Part shown: in pieces, positions 8,163-15,932 of the stretch | How the letters are laid out: each line of letters opens with the position of its first letter | Numbering within the stretch: the first letter of the stretch is position 1 | Assembly: GCA_009377495.1 (NCBI GenBank) | Contig: WHTZ01000072.1 | Span: 1 to 32,522, forward strand | From: Luteitalea sp. | GTDB taxonomy: Bacteria; Acidobacteriota; Vicinamibacteria; Vicinamibacterales; Vicinamibacteraceae | DNA length: 32,522 nt | Direction of reading: 5' to 3' | Program-made: the position numbers and the translations under genes | Notes under the pieces: model-generated | What the model was told of the DNA's origin: nothing | The model's database searches: none | What the model saw: only the letters and a program-made list of their open reading frames with translations

Positions 8163-9209
8163 ATGGTTGCTTCTCAGATTTCTGATGTCATTCTGGCGCC
8201 AGCGCGACTCGACTATACGCCAGAGGTCGCTCGGGCAACCGCGTCCATATTTGAGCGCGTCCGGAGGGTCATCCCGGAGATCGAATGGCCCGTTCACGCT
8301 CCATACATCGCAGCAATTAACGAGCTCAAACGTGAGCGCAACGCCATCATCCTGGCTCACAACTACCAGACGCCGGAGATCTTCCACGGGGTCGCGGATC
8401 TCGCTGGCGACTCTCTGGCCCTCGCCCGTCAGGCAGCCCGGACTGACGCCGAGGTCATTGTCCTGTGCGGCGTCCACTTCATGGCCGAGACCGCAAAGCT
8501 TCTCTGCCCGGAGAAAACGGTTTTGATTCCGGATCTCGAGGCAGGGTGCTCTCTTGCATCCTCGATTACCGCGGAAGATGTCCGCCTCCTGCGCCACCGC
8601 TATCCTGGCGTTCCCGTGGTGAGCTATGTGAACACGTCGGCAGCGGTGAAAGCGGAATCCGACATTTGCTGCACGTCGGCCAATGCTGTGGAGGTGGTCG
8701 AGTCGCTGAATAGCGGCCGAGTGATTTTCTTGCCCGACGAGTTTCTGGGTCGTCACATCGCCGGACAAACAAAAGTCGACGTGATTCTCTGGAGGGGGCA
8801 CTGCGAAGTTCACGAACGCTTTTCCGCCGCCGACCTTCGTCTCTACCGTGAGCAGAACCAGGACGTACAGATCCTGGCCCACCCTGAGTGCCCTCCTGAC
8901 GTGCTCGCGGAAGCTGACTTTGTAGGATCCACCTCCGGCATGATCCGTTATGTGGATCAGCGGCGACCGACAAGAGTGGTCTTGATTACTGAGTGCTCGA
9001 TGAGCGACAACGTGGCGGTGGAATTTCCCCAGACTGAGTTTGTTCGTCCGTGCAATCTCTGCCCCCACATGAAGCGCATCACCTTACCCAAGATCCTGCA
9101 CTCTCTCGAAACACTGCAATACCAGGTGGTGGTTGAGCCGGCCGTTGCGGAAAAAGCCCGGCGCGCGGTCGAGCGGATGCTCCACGTGGTCGAGAGACCC
9201 ACTCAGTAA
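8163..9209 (+). CDS. nadA: Quinolinate synthase NadA
   Basis: [4Fe-4S] enzyme that condenses iminoaspartate with dihydroxyacetone phosphate to quinolinate in de novo NAD synthesis. Characteristic segments: RNAIILAHNYQTPEI, VADLAGDSLALARQAA, VIVLCGVHFMAETAKLL, VPVVSYVNTSAAVKAESD, and ICCTSANAVEVVES. The Cys ligands fall in VLCGVHFM, DICCTSANA and near the C-terminus in VRPCNLCPHMK; HPECPPDV and FVGSTSGM are also present. Its 348 residues are typical. It begins 2 bp after the DksA-like stop and is followed 8 bp later by the radical SAM gene. The partner NadB is not in the window. As an oxygen-sensitive Fe-S enzyme it fits the island's theme. Confidence 0.97.
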   Translation: MVASQISDVILAPARLDYTPEVARATASIFERVRRVIPEIEWPVHAPYIAAINELKRERNAIILAHNYQTPEIFHGVADLAGDSLALARQAARTDAEVIVLCGVHFMAETAKLLCPEKTVLIPDLEAGCSLASSITAEDVRLLRHRYPGVPVVSYVNTSAAVKAESDICCTSANAVEVVESLNSGRVIFLPDEFLGRHIAGQTKVDVILWRGHCEVHERFSAADLRLYREQNQDVQILAHPECPPDVLAEADFVGSTSGMIRYVDQRRPTRVVLITECSMSDNVAVEFPQTEFVRPCNLCPHMKRITLPKILHSLETLQYQVVVEPAVAEKARRAVERMLHVVERPTQ

Positions 9210-9217
9210 AGAAAAGA

Positions 9218-10716
9218 ATGGACAGACGTACCACCGCCGCCTTCGGCGAGCCGGGAGACGGGGTGTTGCGACGACCGGGGTCGATTCTGCTGATCTCCTG
9301 TTACGAGCTCGGCCACCAACCCCTGTCGATCGCCTCGGCGGCGGCGTTTCTCGAACGCGCCGGGTACACGCCAGACACGCTGGACATCTCCGTAGAGCGC
9401 TTCGATGTGGAGAGCGTGGTCCGTGCGCGATTCGTGGGGATCTCGGTCCCCATGCACACGGCGCTACGGCTGGGCGTGCGCGTGGCCGAGCAGATCCGTC
9501 AGACGAACCCAACCTGTTATATCTGCTTGTACGGGCTCTACGCTTCGCTCAACGCGGATTACCTGCTTGAGCGCGTGGCCGATTCGGTCATCGGGGGCGA
9601 GTGTGAGACTCCGTTGCTAGGCCTCATCCAATCCTTGGAAAAAGGTCAGCCCGTAAGGTCGAGGGCGTGCATCGGCGGAGCCAACCAGCGGGTCCCTTCC
9701 TCAAACGGTTGCCGTTCCCAGTCCCGAGCCGTGGGAGCCTGCCGGCTCTTGCGAAGTACGCACGCCTCGAGCACGACGGCGTCCGAGGGCTGACTGGCTA
9801 CGTGGAAGCCAGCCGCGGGTGTCTGCACATGTGCCTCCACTGCCCTATTCCCCCCGTCTACGGAGGCCGGTTTTTCGTCGTCCCGAAGGACATTGTCCTC
9901 GAGGATATCCGGCGACTGGTTCAGGCGGGCGCAACCCACATTACGTTCGGCGATCCGGACTTCCTCAACGGACCTGGCCACTCGCTCACGATCGTGCGCA
10001 GCATGCACGCTGAGTTCCCGGAGCTGACGTTCGACTTCACGGCGAAGGTGGAGCACATCCTGGAGCACCGCGCGTTCTTTCCCGAGCTCGGGGCGCTCGG
10101 CTGTCTGTTCATGGTCTCCGCGGTCGAGTCGCTCAGCGACACGGTCCTGGCGAATCTGGAAAAGGGGCACACCCGCGCCAACGTCTACGAGGCGCTTCAG
10201 ATCGTGAGAGCGGCGGGCATCGCGTTCCGGCCGACGTGGGTCGCGTTCACCCCATGGACGACGCTCGACGACTACCTCGACGTCCTCGACTTCATTGAGA
10301 TCGAGGGGCTCGTTGACCACGTGGACCCGGTGCAGTATACGATCCGACTGCTGATCCCACCGGGCTCCATGCTGCTCGACCGGGGGGCGAGCCACCCGTT
10401 TCTGGGGCCGCTCGACCAGGCGGCCTTTAGCTATCGGTGGTCCCCTCCCGACCGGCGCATGGACCATCTCCACCAGGCCGTCGCCGCCATGGTGGAAGAG
10501 GCCACGCGGGCGGAGCAAGACCCAGCGGTCACGTTTTGCCACGTGCACACCCTCGCCTCTGCGGCTCACGGCAACCGGATGCCCGCCGTCGTCTTCCCTG
10601 GCCTGTCCAGACAGAGGAAGCGGCCGCCGCGGCTCACCGAGCCGTGGTTTTGTTGCGCGGAGCCCACCGAGGGCCAGTTCGGCCTTCTCCAATCGCGGAG
10701 TGGCGAAGGCATCTAG
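9218..10716 (+). pseudogene. CUAEP/CCAEP-tail radical SAM protein, frameshifted
   Basis: A B12-binding-like N-terminal domain (SILLISCYELGHQPLSIASA... DTLDISVERFD... VRFVGISVPMHTALRL-like text) reads in one frame from 9218. At about 9640-9665 the reading frame changes. From there it continues as a radical SAM domain with the CxxxCxxC box CLHMCLHCPIPPVYGGRFF, then ITFGDPDFLNGP and FTAKVEHILEH. Near the end is the signature tail PWFCCAEPTEGQ, the Cys form of the CUAEP/CCAEP family in which some members use selenocysteine. Codons at 10651-10656 are TGT TGC. The chemistry of the family is unknown. The shift is equivalent to one missing base and lies near a run of five A (GGAAAAAGG). It may be a mutation, an assembly error or, less likely, programmed. 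It sits between nadA and moaA. Confidence 0.88.
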
Positions 10717-10737
10717 CGAGCAAGAATGCATTAGCTG

Positions 10738-11753
10738 ATGCTGGTAGATACCCTCGCGCGTCCGCTTCGTAACCTGCGGTTGTCGGTCATCGACCGCTGC
10801 AACCTGCGCTGCGAGTACTGCATGCCGGAGGACGAGTACGTCTGGCTGCCGCGCGAGGACATGCTGCACTTCGAGGAGATCAGCACGCTCGCCGACCTGT
10901 TCATCACCCTCGGCATCGACAAGATTCGGTTGACCGGCGGCGAACCGCTGATGCGCCGCGACCTGCCATCGCTCGTCCAAATGCTGGCGGTCAAGCCGGG
11001 CTTGTCAAATCTGGCGCTGACGACGAACGGCGTGCTGCTGGCCGAGCAGATCGATGCGTTACGCGCGGCGGGTCTCGGACGGGTCACGATCAGCCTCGAC
11101 ACCCTCCGCTCCGATCGTTTCGCGCGGCTGACGAGGTTCGATCGACTCGACGCCGTGCTCGAAGGCATGACCGCCGCGTCCCGCGCCTTCGGCTCTGCCG
11201 AGGCCGAGAGTCTACCGAGGCCAAGGTCTTCAGCGAGTGGGGGCGTGGTCCCACGCGCCTTCAAGATCGACAGCGTCATCATCCGCGGGGTCAACGACGA
11301 CGAGCTGGTGGATTTGATCGAGTACGGAAAATCACAGAACGCCGAGGTACGGTTCATCGAATACATGGACGTCGGCGGCGCTACGCGCTGGTCGCGGGCT
11401 CACGTCGTGTCATCGGCGCCAGCCGACCGCTTCGCCCTGCCGGACGGTACGGTGTTCGGCATCATCTCCTCGACGACCGATCCGTTCTGCAGCAACTGCG
11501 ATCGCGCCGGTTGACGGCCGACGGCCTGTGGTACCTGTGCCTCTACGCGGCGCGCGGCATCGACCTTCGTCGGCCGCTGCGCGGCGGCGCCTCGCGCGAG
11601 GAGCTGACCGCACTCATCACGGCCGGATGGCGCGAGCGCACCGACCGCGGTGCCGAGGAACGCCTGGCCCTCGGCGGCGAGCGCCGCGGCTTCGTGCCGA
11701 TCGAGAACCTCCGCAAGGACCCGCACCTCGAAATGCACACGCGGGGGGGATAG
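10738..11753 (+). pseudogene. moaA: GTP 3',8-cyclase MoaA, broken
   Basis: MoaA is a radical SAM enzyme that makes the first molybdenum-cofactor intermediate from GTP. The N-terminal cluster box CNLRCEYCM, the SAM motif KIRLTGGEPLMRRDL, TTNGVLLAEQ and FIEYMDVGGATRW are present. Two lesions are visible. After WSRAHVVS the text jumps straight to SAPADRFALPDGTVFGIISS, lacking roughly 25-35 residues that normally lie between. At about 11507 one base is missing, so CSNCDR runs into a stop (TGA 11512-11514). The next frame carries on with RLTADGLWYLCLY and a normal end, HTRGG, the conserved GG tail. An extra proline/serine-rich stretch precedes FKIDSVIIRGVNDDEL. The gene begins 21 bp after the radical SAM gene. 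Confidence 0.9.
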
Positions 11754-11895
11754 GGGCGGACCGCACTGGATGCGTTCCGCCGGATCGTTCAAGTGCTGCG
11801 GACCTCGACGCGGCTGGCTGCCCGTTGGAACCACGATCCCCGGGTAGGATAAGCGTCTTGACCGTGCATGGCCCACGTCAACCAAGGAGATTCTC

Positions 11896-12219
11896 ATGAC
11901 TCCCTGCTCGCCACCTACGCCAGGCCCGCCGGCGACCAACAAGAGCGGCCGCATCATCCACTGCGTGAAGTTTCAAAAAGATCTGCCGGGGCTCGACGCG
12001 GTTCCATGGCCGGGAGAACTCGGGCAGCGCATCTACGAGAGCGCCTCCCAGGAAGCGTGGAAGCTTTGGGAAGAGCGCATGAAGATGATCCTCAACGAGT
12101 ATCGGCTGATGCCCTGGCAGAAAGAGGCGCAGGAACTCGTGGCGAAGCACATGGAGGACTTCTTTTTTGGTGAGGGCGCCGCGCTGCCGCCAGGATACGT
12201 GCCGCAGCAGACGAAATAA
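11896..12219 (+). CDS. yggX: YggX-type Fe(II) trafficking / oxidative damage protection protein
   Basis: Small protein of the YggX family, which protects labile Fe-S clusters and is linked to iron trafficking. The diagnostic IHCVKFQKDLPGLDAVPWPG, LGQRIYESASQEAWKLWEE, MILNEYRLMP and MEDFFFGEG are all present, including the conserved Cys. At 107 residues it is slightly longer than the usual 85-92, with an 18-residue Pro/Ser-rich N-terminal extension and a short GAALPPGYVPQ tail. AAGGAG (11884-11889) sits 6 bp ahead of the ATG. It stands 140 bp after moaA, with a hairpin behind it. Note that this region of the strand is the same as the Fe-S genes on either side. Confidence 0.95.
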   Translation: MTPCSPPTPGPPATNKSGRIIHCVKFQKDLPGLDAVPWPGELGQRIYESASQEAWKLWEERMKMILNEYRLMPWQKEAQELVAKHMEDFFFGEGAALPPGYVPQQTK

Positions 12220-12223
12220 TGCC

Positions 12224-12265
12224 CTGAGAGCTGAGGGTGTTTGCCAGGTAACTCTCGGCTCTCGG
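12224..12265 (+). terminator. Hairpin after yggX
   Basis: CTGAGAGCTGAG (12224-12235) can pair with CTCGGCTCTCGG (12254-12265) over 12 bp, two of them G-U, with an 18-base loop. It starts 5 bp after the yggX stop. No T-run follows, so it may slow transcription or protect the 3' end of the message rather than act as a classical intrinsic terminator. Confidence 0.5.
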
Positions 12266-12451
12266 CGATGGAATGTTCATGCGATTCACTGAACGACTCC
12301 GCCAGAAAGTGGACTCAATCTGGGAGGCGCAGCACCAGCACCCGTTCGTGCGCAGCATCGGAGACGGTACGCGAGCTGATCGGACCGAAGCGACTTCCAC
12401 CAGGAACTGATCTCAACTCCAACAGGCAACGGATCGCTCAGCTTATTTGCG

Positions 12452-12790
12452 ATGAACACAACAATGGATACAACATCTGTTAACCCTCTTGTGATCGAGG
12501 CCAACATCATCGAGGCCCTGCAGACGGTCTTTGACCCGGAGATCCCGGTCAGCATCTGGGAGATCGGCCTGATCTATGGGATCAAGGTGGATCCGTCCGG
12601 CGCGGTCGGAGTCCGGATGACCCTCACCTCGCCCAATTGCCCGTCGGCCGCTGAGCTGCCTCAGGAGGTGGAAAGAAAGGTGAAGGCGATCGGAGGCGTG
12701 ACCGCGGCGACGGTCGAGGTCGTCTTCGAGCCGCCTTGGGAGCCGTCGATGATGTCGGAGGCGGCCAAACTCCAGCTGAATATACTGTGA
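12452..12790 (+). CDS. DUF59/MIP18-family Fe-S assembly protein (SufT-like)
   Basis: Stand-alone MIP18 (DUF59) domain: IIEALQTVFDPEIPVSIWEI, GLIYGIKVDPSG, VRMTLTSPNCPSAAELPQEV with the conserved Cys, and VFEPPWEPSMMSE. Proteins of this type (SufT, PaaD-like) help maturation of Fe-S proteins, often with Mrp or the SUF system. Length is 112 residues. Two in-frame ATGs (12452 and 12464) are possible and no clear ribosome site separates them. It is followed 49 bp later by the ferredoxin gene. It may serve the Mrp protein at 4575-5834, which lacks this domain. Confidence 0.93.
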   Translation: MNTTMDTTSVNPLVIEANIIEALQTVFDPEIPVSIWEIGLIYGIKVDPSGAVGVRMTLTSPNCPSAAELPQEVERKVKAIGGVTAATVEVVFEPPWEPSMMSEAAKLQLNIL

Positions 12791-12839
12791 CCAGAACTCT
12801 ACGAGGCCGGCTTATACCGCGTGAGGATTAAGGAGAACC

Positions 12840-13205
12840 ATGCCTTTTGTCATCACCGATCCGTGCATTGGAACCAAAGACACGGCGTGCGTCGACGTCT
12901 GTCCCGTCGACTGCATCCACCCGCGCAAGGATGCACCCGAGTTCGAAGCCGCGACCATGCTTTACATCCACCCGGAAGAGTGTATCGACTGTGGGGCGTG
13001 CGTGCCGGCCTGCCCCGTCACGGCCATCTACGACAGCGTGGATTCGGTCCCGAGCAGCCAGAAGGATCTGATCGAGGCCAATCAGGTCTACCGAAATGGC
13101 GACGCCGCGGCTATGGCCGCCGCTGAAGCCATCGTCCAGGCTCATATCGGAGCGCGGGCTGACCTCATGCAGCTTGATCCAAATGAGCGCCAGGCCGCCC
13201 ACTAG
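12840..13205 (+). CDS. 7Fe/8Fe-type ferredoxin
   Basis: Bacterial ferredoxin with two clusters: ITDPCIGTKDTACVDVCPVD at the start (Cys9, Cys17 and Cys21-Pro pattern suited to a [3Fe-4S] or [4Fe-4S] cluster) and CIDCGACVPACPVTAI as a complete [4Fe-4S] box. A C-terminal helix region (SQKDLIEANQVYRNGDAAAM) resembles the FdxA family. Length is 121 residues, with AAGGAG 5 bp before the ATG. The TAG stop is shared with the left end of the IS630 element: TA is the target duplication and G the first base of the element. Removing the element also gives TAG, so the protein is unaffected by the insertion. Confidence 0.95.
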   Translation: MPFVITDPCIGTKDTACVDVCPVDCIHPRKDAPEFEAATMLYIHPEECIDCGACVPACPVTAIYDSVDSVPSSQKDLIEANQVYRNGDAAAMAAAEAIVQAHIGARADLMQLDPNERQAAH

Positions 13206-14299
13206 TGGACTGTACACACTGAATCAGTAGTGGTAGACTGCAGCGCGAAATGGCGCTGACATTGACGACCGATGAACGTGACGAACTGGAACGCCGCCGC
13301 CGGAGCCGCAAGATTCGCGCGGAGGACGCCCGACGTGCGGCGGTCATCGTGATGCTGGCCGACGGCGCGTCGTTCACCGCCATCCGCGCGGCGGTGGGGT
13401 GCTTCCCGGATTACATCAATCGATGGAAACAGCGGTTCGCGCGCGAAGGGCTGGCTGGCCTGCGGGCGAAGTATTGTGGGCAACCGCCGACGCTCCGCAC
13501 GCCCGCGCTCGAAGCCCGCATCTTGGCCAAAACCCGGCAATCGCCGCCCGACGGCAGCACGCACTGGAGTACGCGCAAACTCGCCAAGGTGATCGGCGTC
13601 AGCCACGGGCTGATTGCGCAGGTGTGGCGCCGAGCGGGGCTGCAGCCGCATCGATTCGAACGCTACATGCTCTCCGACGACCCGGACTTCGAGCAGAAGG
13701 CGGCGGACGTGTTGGGGCTGTACTTGAACCCGCCGGAGCACGCGGTGGTGTTCGCCGCGGATGAAAAGACGGCGATCCAGGCGTTGGACCGCCTCGATCC
13801 GGTGCTGCCGCTCTCGCCGGGACGTGCCGAACGTCATGGCTTTGAGTACTACCGGCACGGCACGCTCTCGTTGTATGCGGCGCTCAACACGAAGACCGGC
13901 GAGATCGTCGGGCAGACCGTGCCGCGCCATACCAGCGAGGCGTTCATCGAATTCTTGCAGGACATCGTTGCCACGCAGCCCCGTCGGCGGGAGATCCATG
14001 TCATCGTCGACAATCTCTCGGCTCACAAAACGAAACGCGTCCAGGCGTTTCTCGACGCCCATCCCCGGGTCCATTTGCATTTCACCCCGACGTACTCGTC
14101 GTGGCTCAATCAGGTCGAGCTCTGGTTTGCGAAGATCGAGCGCGACTTACTGGCGCGCGGCATCTTCACGTCGATTCCTGATCTGGCACGCAAGATCCGT
14201 CGCTATATCAAGCGCTATAACGAAGACCCGAAACCGATTCGCTGGACCTACAACACGCCGGCGCATCGCATCACTACTGATTCAGCGCATACAGGCCAC
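13205..14299 (+). mobile_element. IS630-family insertion sequence
   Basis: A complete element bounded by imperfect 30-bp terminal inverted repeats: left 13205-13234 and right 14270-14299, 25 of 30 positions identical, sharing CTGAATCAGTAGTG. It is flanked by TA on both sides (13203-13204 and 14300-14301), the target duplication expected of IS630/Tc1-mariner-type elements. It is 1095 bp with a single intact transposase gene. It inserted exactly at the stop codon of the ferredoxin gene and separates it from the Rieske gene. Well-preserved ends and an open transposase frame suggest a recent arrival. Confidence 0.95.
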
Positions 14300-14302
14300 T
14301 AG
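13250..14302 (+). CDS. IS630-family transposase
   Basis: 350-residue DDE transposase. The N-terminal helix-turn-helix region (AAVIVMLADGASFTAIRAAVGCF, DYINRWKQRFAREGLAGL) binds the inverted repeats. A second HTH-like winged part follows (STRKLAKVIGVSHGLIAQVWRRAG). The catalytic core has VVFAADEKTAIQ (Asp171), IHVIVDNLSAHKT (Asp254) and SSWLNQVELWFAKIERDLL (Glu290), a D-E spacing of 35 typical of IS630. The final TAG is formed by the TA target copy plus the flanking G, so the element has no stop codon of its own in this frame. It appears intact and possibly active. Confidence 0.95.
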   Translation: MALTLTTDERDELERRRRSRKIRAEDARRAAVIVMLADGASFTAIRAAVGCFPDYINRWKQRFAREGLAGLRAKYCGQPPTLRTPALEARILAKTRQSPPDGSTHWSTRKLAKVIGVSHGLIAQVWRRAGLQPHRFERYMLSDDPDFEQKAADVLGLYLNPPEHAVVFAADEKTAIQALDRLDPVLPLSPGRAERHGFEYYRHGTLSLYAALNTKTGEIVGQTVPRHTSEAFIEFLQDIVATQPRRREIHVIVDNLSAHKTKRVQAFLDAHPRVHLHFTPTYSSWLNQVELWFAKIERDLLARGIFTSIPDLARKIRRYIKRYNEDPKPIRWTYNTPAHRITTDSAHTGH

Positions 14303-14409
14303 ATCAGGCTAGAATTTTGCGAGGCCGGTTTCTACCGTGACTGGCGAGAAGTGCGAGCACGTGAGCCGCAACAGAGTCATCATGGATCAAAGCAAGGAGA
14401 AGCTGTGAC

Positions 14410-14718
14410 ATGGCTGCGTACGTGAAGGTGGCCCATGAGACCGATCTACCACCCGGACAGGCGATGGCGGTCACGGTCGGTGATAAGCACATCGCGCTTT
14501 TCAGCGTCGATGGAACCGTCGTCGCCATCGACGATACCTGCACGCACCGGGGCGGACCTCTTTCAGAGGGAGAGTTGAAGGATGGGATCGTCACTTGCCC
14601 GTGGCATGGGGCTCAGTTCAATGTCAAGGACGGCCAGGTCCTCAAGCCCCCGGCGCCCAAGAGTGTATCGTCTTATCCGGTGAGGATCACGGACGGCGCC
14701 ATCGAAGTGGAAGTGTAA
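14410..14718 (+). CDS. Rieske [2Fe-2S] ferredoxin
   Basis: Small soluble Rieske ferredoxin of 102 residues with both cluster boxes: CTHRGGPLSEG (Cys44, His46) and CPWHGAQFNV (Cys63, His66). Such proteins donate electrons to oxygenases or nitrite reductases (NirD-like). There is no signal peptide, so it is cytoplasmic. AAGGAG lies about 10 bp before the ATG. Before the IS630 insertion it lay directly after the ferredoxin gene, and erpA follows 74 bp later. It is the intact paralogue of the broken Rieske gene at 5878-6173 and may have replaced it. Electron partners are not evident. Confidence 0.95.
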   Translation: MAAYVKVAHETDLPPGQAMAVTVGDKHIALFSVDGTVVAIDDTCTHRGGPLSEGELKDGIVTCPWHGAQFNVKDGQVLKPPAPKSVSSYPVRITDGAIEVEV

Positions 14719-14792
14719 CGGCACACGTCGGCGGTAACCCGGTGGCCAGATGTGGTTCGCGAAGAAGAGCGGCCATTTCAGGAGATTTGTGC

Positions 14793-15116
14793 ATGATTAA
14801 CGTGACGCAGGTGGCAGCCTCGAAAATGAGTGAGCTGCTGGCGGAAGAGCAGAAGGTGCAGAGCGGACTCCGGGTCTTCGTTCAAGGCGGGGGATGCTCG
14901 GGTTTCCAATACGGGATGATGATCGAAGAAAACCCAGGCGAAAGCGATCTGGTGTTCGAGTCGAAGGGCGTGAAGATCTACGTGGATTCCATCAGCCTCA
15001 GTTACCTCAAAGCGGCCGAGGTCGATTTCGCCGAGACCGTGACCGGCGGCGGGTTCAAGATCAAGAACCCGAACGCGGTGTCGACCTGTGGGTGCGGCTC
15101 GTCGTTTTCGGTCTAG
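14793..15116 (+). CDS. erpA: A-type Fe-S carrier (ErpA/IscA/HesB)
   Basis: A-type carrier that receives Fe-S clusters from the scaffold and passes them to target enzymes. It is 107 residues with all three cluster cysteines: GGGCSGFQYGM (Cys35) and STCGCGSSFSV (Cys99, Cys101). The core YVDSISLSYLKAAEVDFAET and FKIKNPNA is typical. AGGAG lies 8 bp before the ATG at 14793. Whether it is ErpA or IscA cannot be settled without comparison. The 3' 198 bp are duplicated at 15548-15744, and a diverged HesB domain is found in the fusion protein at 15933-16535, so this locus has three A-type domains. Confidence 0.95.
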   Translation: MINVTQVAASKMSELLAEEQKVQSGLRVFVQGGGCSGFQYGMMIEENPGESDLVFESKGVKIYVDSISLSYLKAAEVDFAETVTGGGFKIKNPNAVSTCGCGSSFSV

Positions 15117-15295
15117 GGACGGCGGTCACTTCGAACGACGCCGAATCGCGAGGCGAATTGATTCCCAACTTCCTGTTGTCGCCATCTCCACTCGACCGAT
15201 TTCGGCGGGACGTTCGCCCGGCCTGTAGGAGTTGGCCTTGCGACGCCCACTCGAAGATTCCGAAGCTTCGGCACTTGAGGTAGGAAGGAGCCTTC

Positions 15296-15601
15296 ATGGG
15301 GGATTTCAAGGTCATCGTCAGGAACAACGGCCCCTACCGCCTCGAAGGTGAGGGCATCACGATCTGCGACCAGGAAGGGCGCGTGTACGGCCTCGCCGGG
15401 CGCACTGTCGTTTCCCTGTGCCGCTGTGGGCACTCGGCCAACAAACCCTTCTGCGACGGGACGCACAACAAGGTCGGCTTCCAGTCAGAGTGCCAGGCCC
15501 ACGAGCTGCCGCCCCCCCAAGCCGAAGGCGTAGTGACCGAGAGAAGGATGATCGAAGAAAACCCCGGCGAAAGCGACTGGTGTTCGAGTCGAACGGCGTG
15601 A
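15296..15601 (+). CDS. CDGSH-type iron-sulfur protein with fused tail
   Basis: CDGSH (mitoNEET-type) [2Fe-2S] protein: FKVIVRNNGPYRLEGEGITI, then SLCRCGHSANKPFCDGTHNK, giving the 3Cys-1His cluster ligands CxC...C...H. The natural family member ends shortly after the cluster domain (about 75-80 residues). Here, from about residue 85, the frame runs into the partial erpA copy (MIEENPGESD) and stops after 101 residues in a shifted frame of that copy. The duplication has therefore replaced the original end of the gene. The functional core is complete. GGAAGGAG precedes the ATG by 5 bp. A perfect palindrome CCGAAGCTTCGG (15260-15271) lies in the leader. Confidence 0.9.
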   Translation: MGDFKVIVRNNGPYRLEGEGITICDQEGRVYGLAGRTVVSLCRCGHSANKPFCDGTHNKVGFQSECQAHELPPPQAEGVVTERRMIEENPGESDWCSSRTA

Positions 15602-15744
15602 AAGTATACGTGGGATCCCATCAGCCTCAGTTACCTCAAAGCGGCCGAGGTCGATTTCGCCGAGCCATGACCGGCGGCGGGTTCACGATCAAGAACCCGA
15701 ACACGGTGTCGACCTGTGGGTGCGGCTCGTCGTTCTCGGTGTAG
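15548..15744 (+). pseudogene. Partial duplicate of erpA 3' end, decayed
   Basis: 197 bp matching the last 198 bp of erpA (14919-15116), from codons for MIEENPGESD through STCGCGSSFSV and stop. I count three small indels: a lost T in GCGATCTGG, an added G in CGTGGATTCC, and a lost base in GAGACCGTG, plus scattered substitutions. It lacks the 5' third with the first cluster Cys. It is joined in frame to the CDGSH gene at its left edge. This is a tandem partial duplication roughly 630 bp away in the same orientation, with the CDGSH gene between the copies. Confidence 0.92.
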
Positions 15745-15932
15745 CGACGGAGCTAACGCGGTTCACTCTGAACGACTCCGGCCAAACCTGACGGCCGTCG
15801 ACCTAAATCGAGGCGACCATGTGCGGCGCCAAGGTCATCTTCCGGCCACGCTCTGGCGAAAGCAGCTCCTCTGGCTGAAGATCGCGGACTCGATGGAACA
15901 GCATCCATGCCTCCCTCCATGTTGGGCGGATC

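Noticed and set aside
8001..9068. Long minus-strand open frame opposite the DksA-like and nadA genes
   Set aside because: It is the antisense shadow of two well-supported genes and shows no protein-family motif.
9646..10980. Long minus-strand open frame opposite the radical SAM and moaA genes
   Set aside because: Antisense shadow due to GC-rich codons; low-complexity Arg/Val-rich text.
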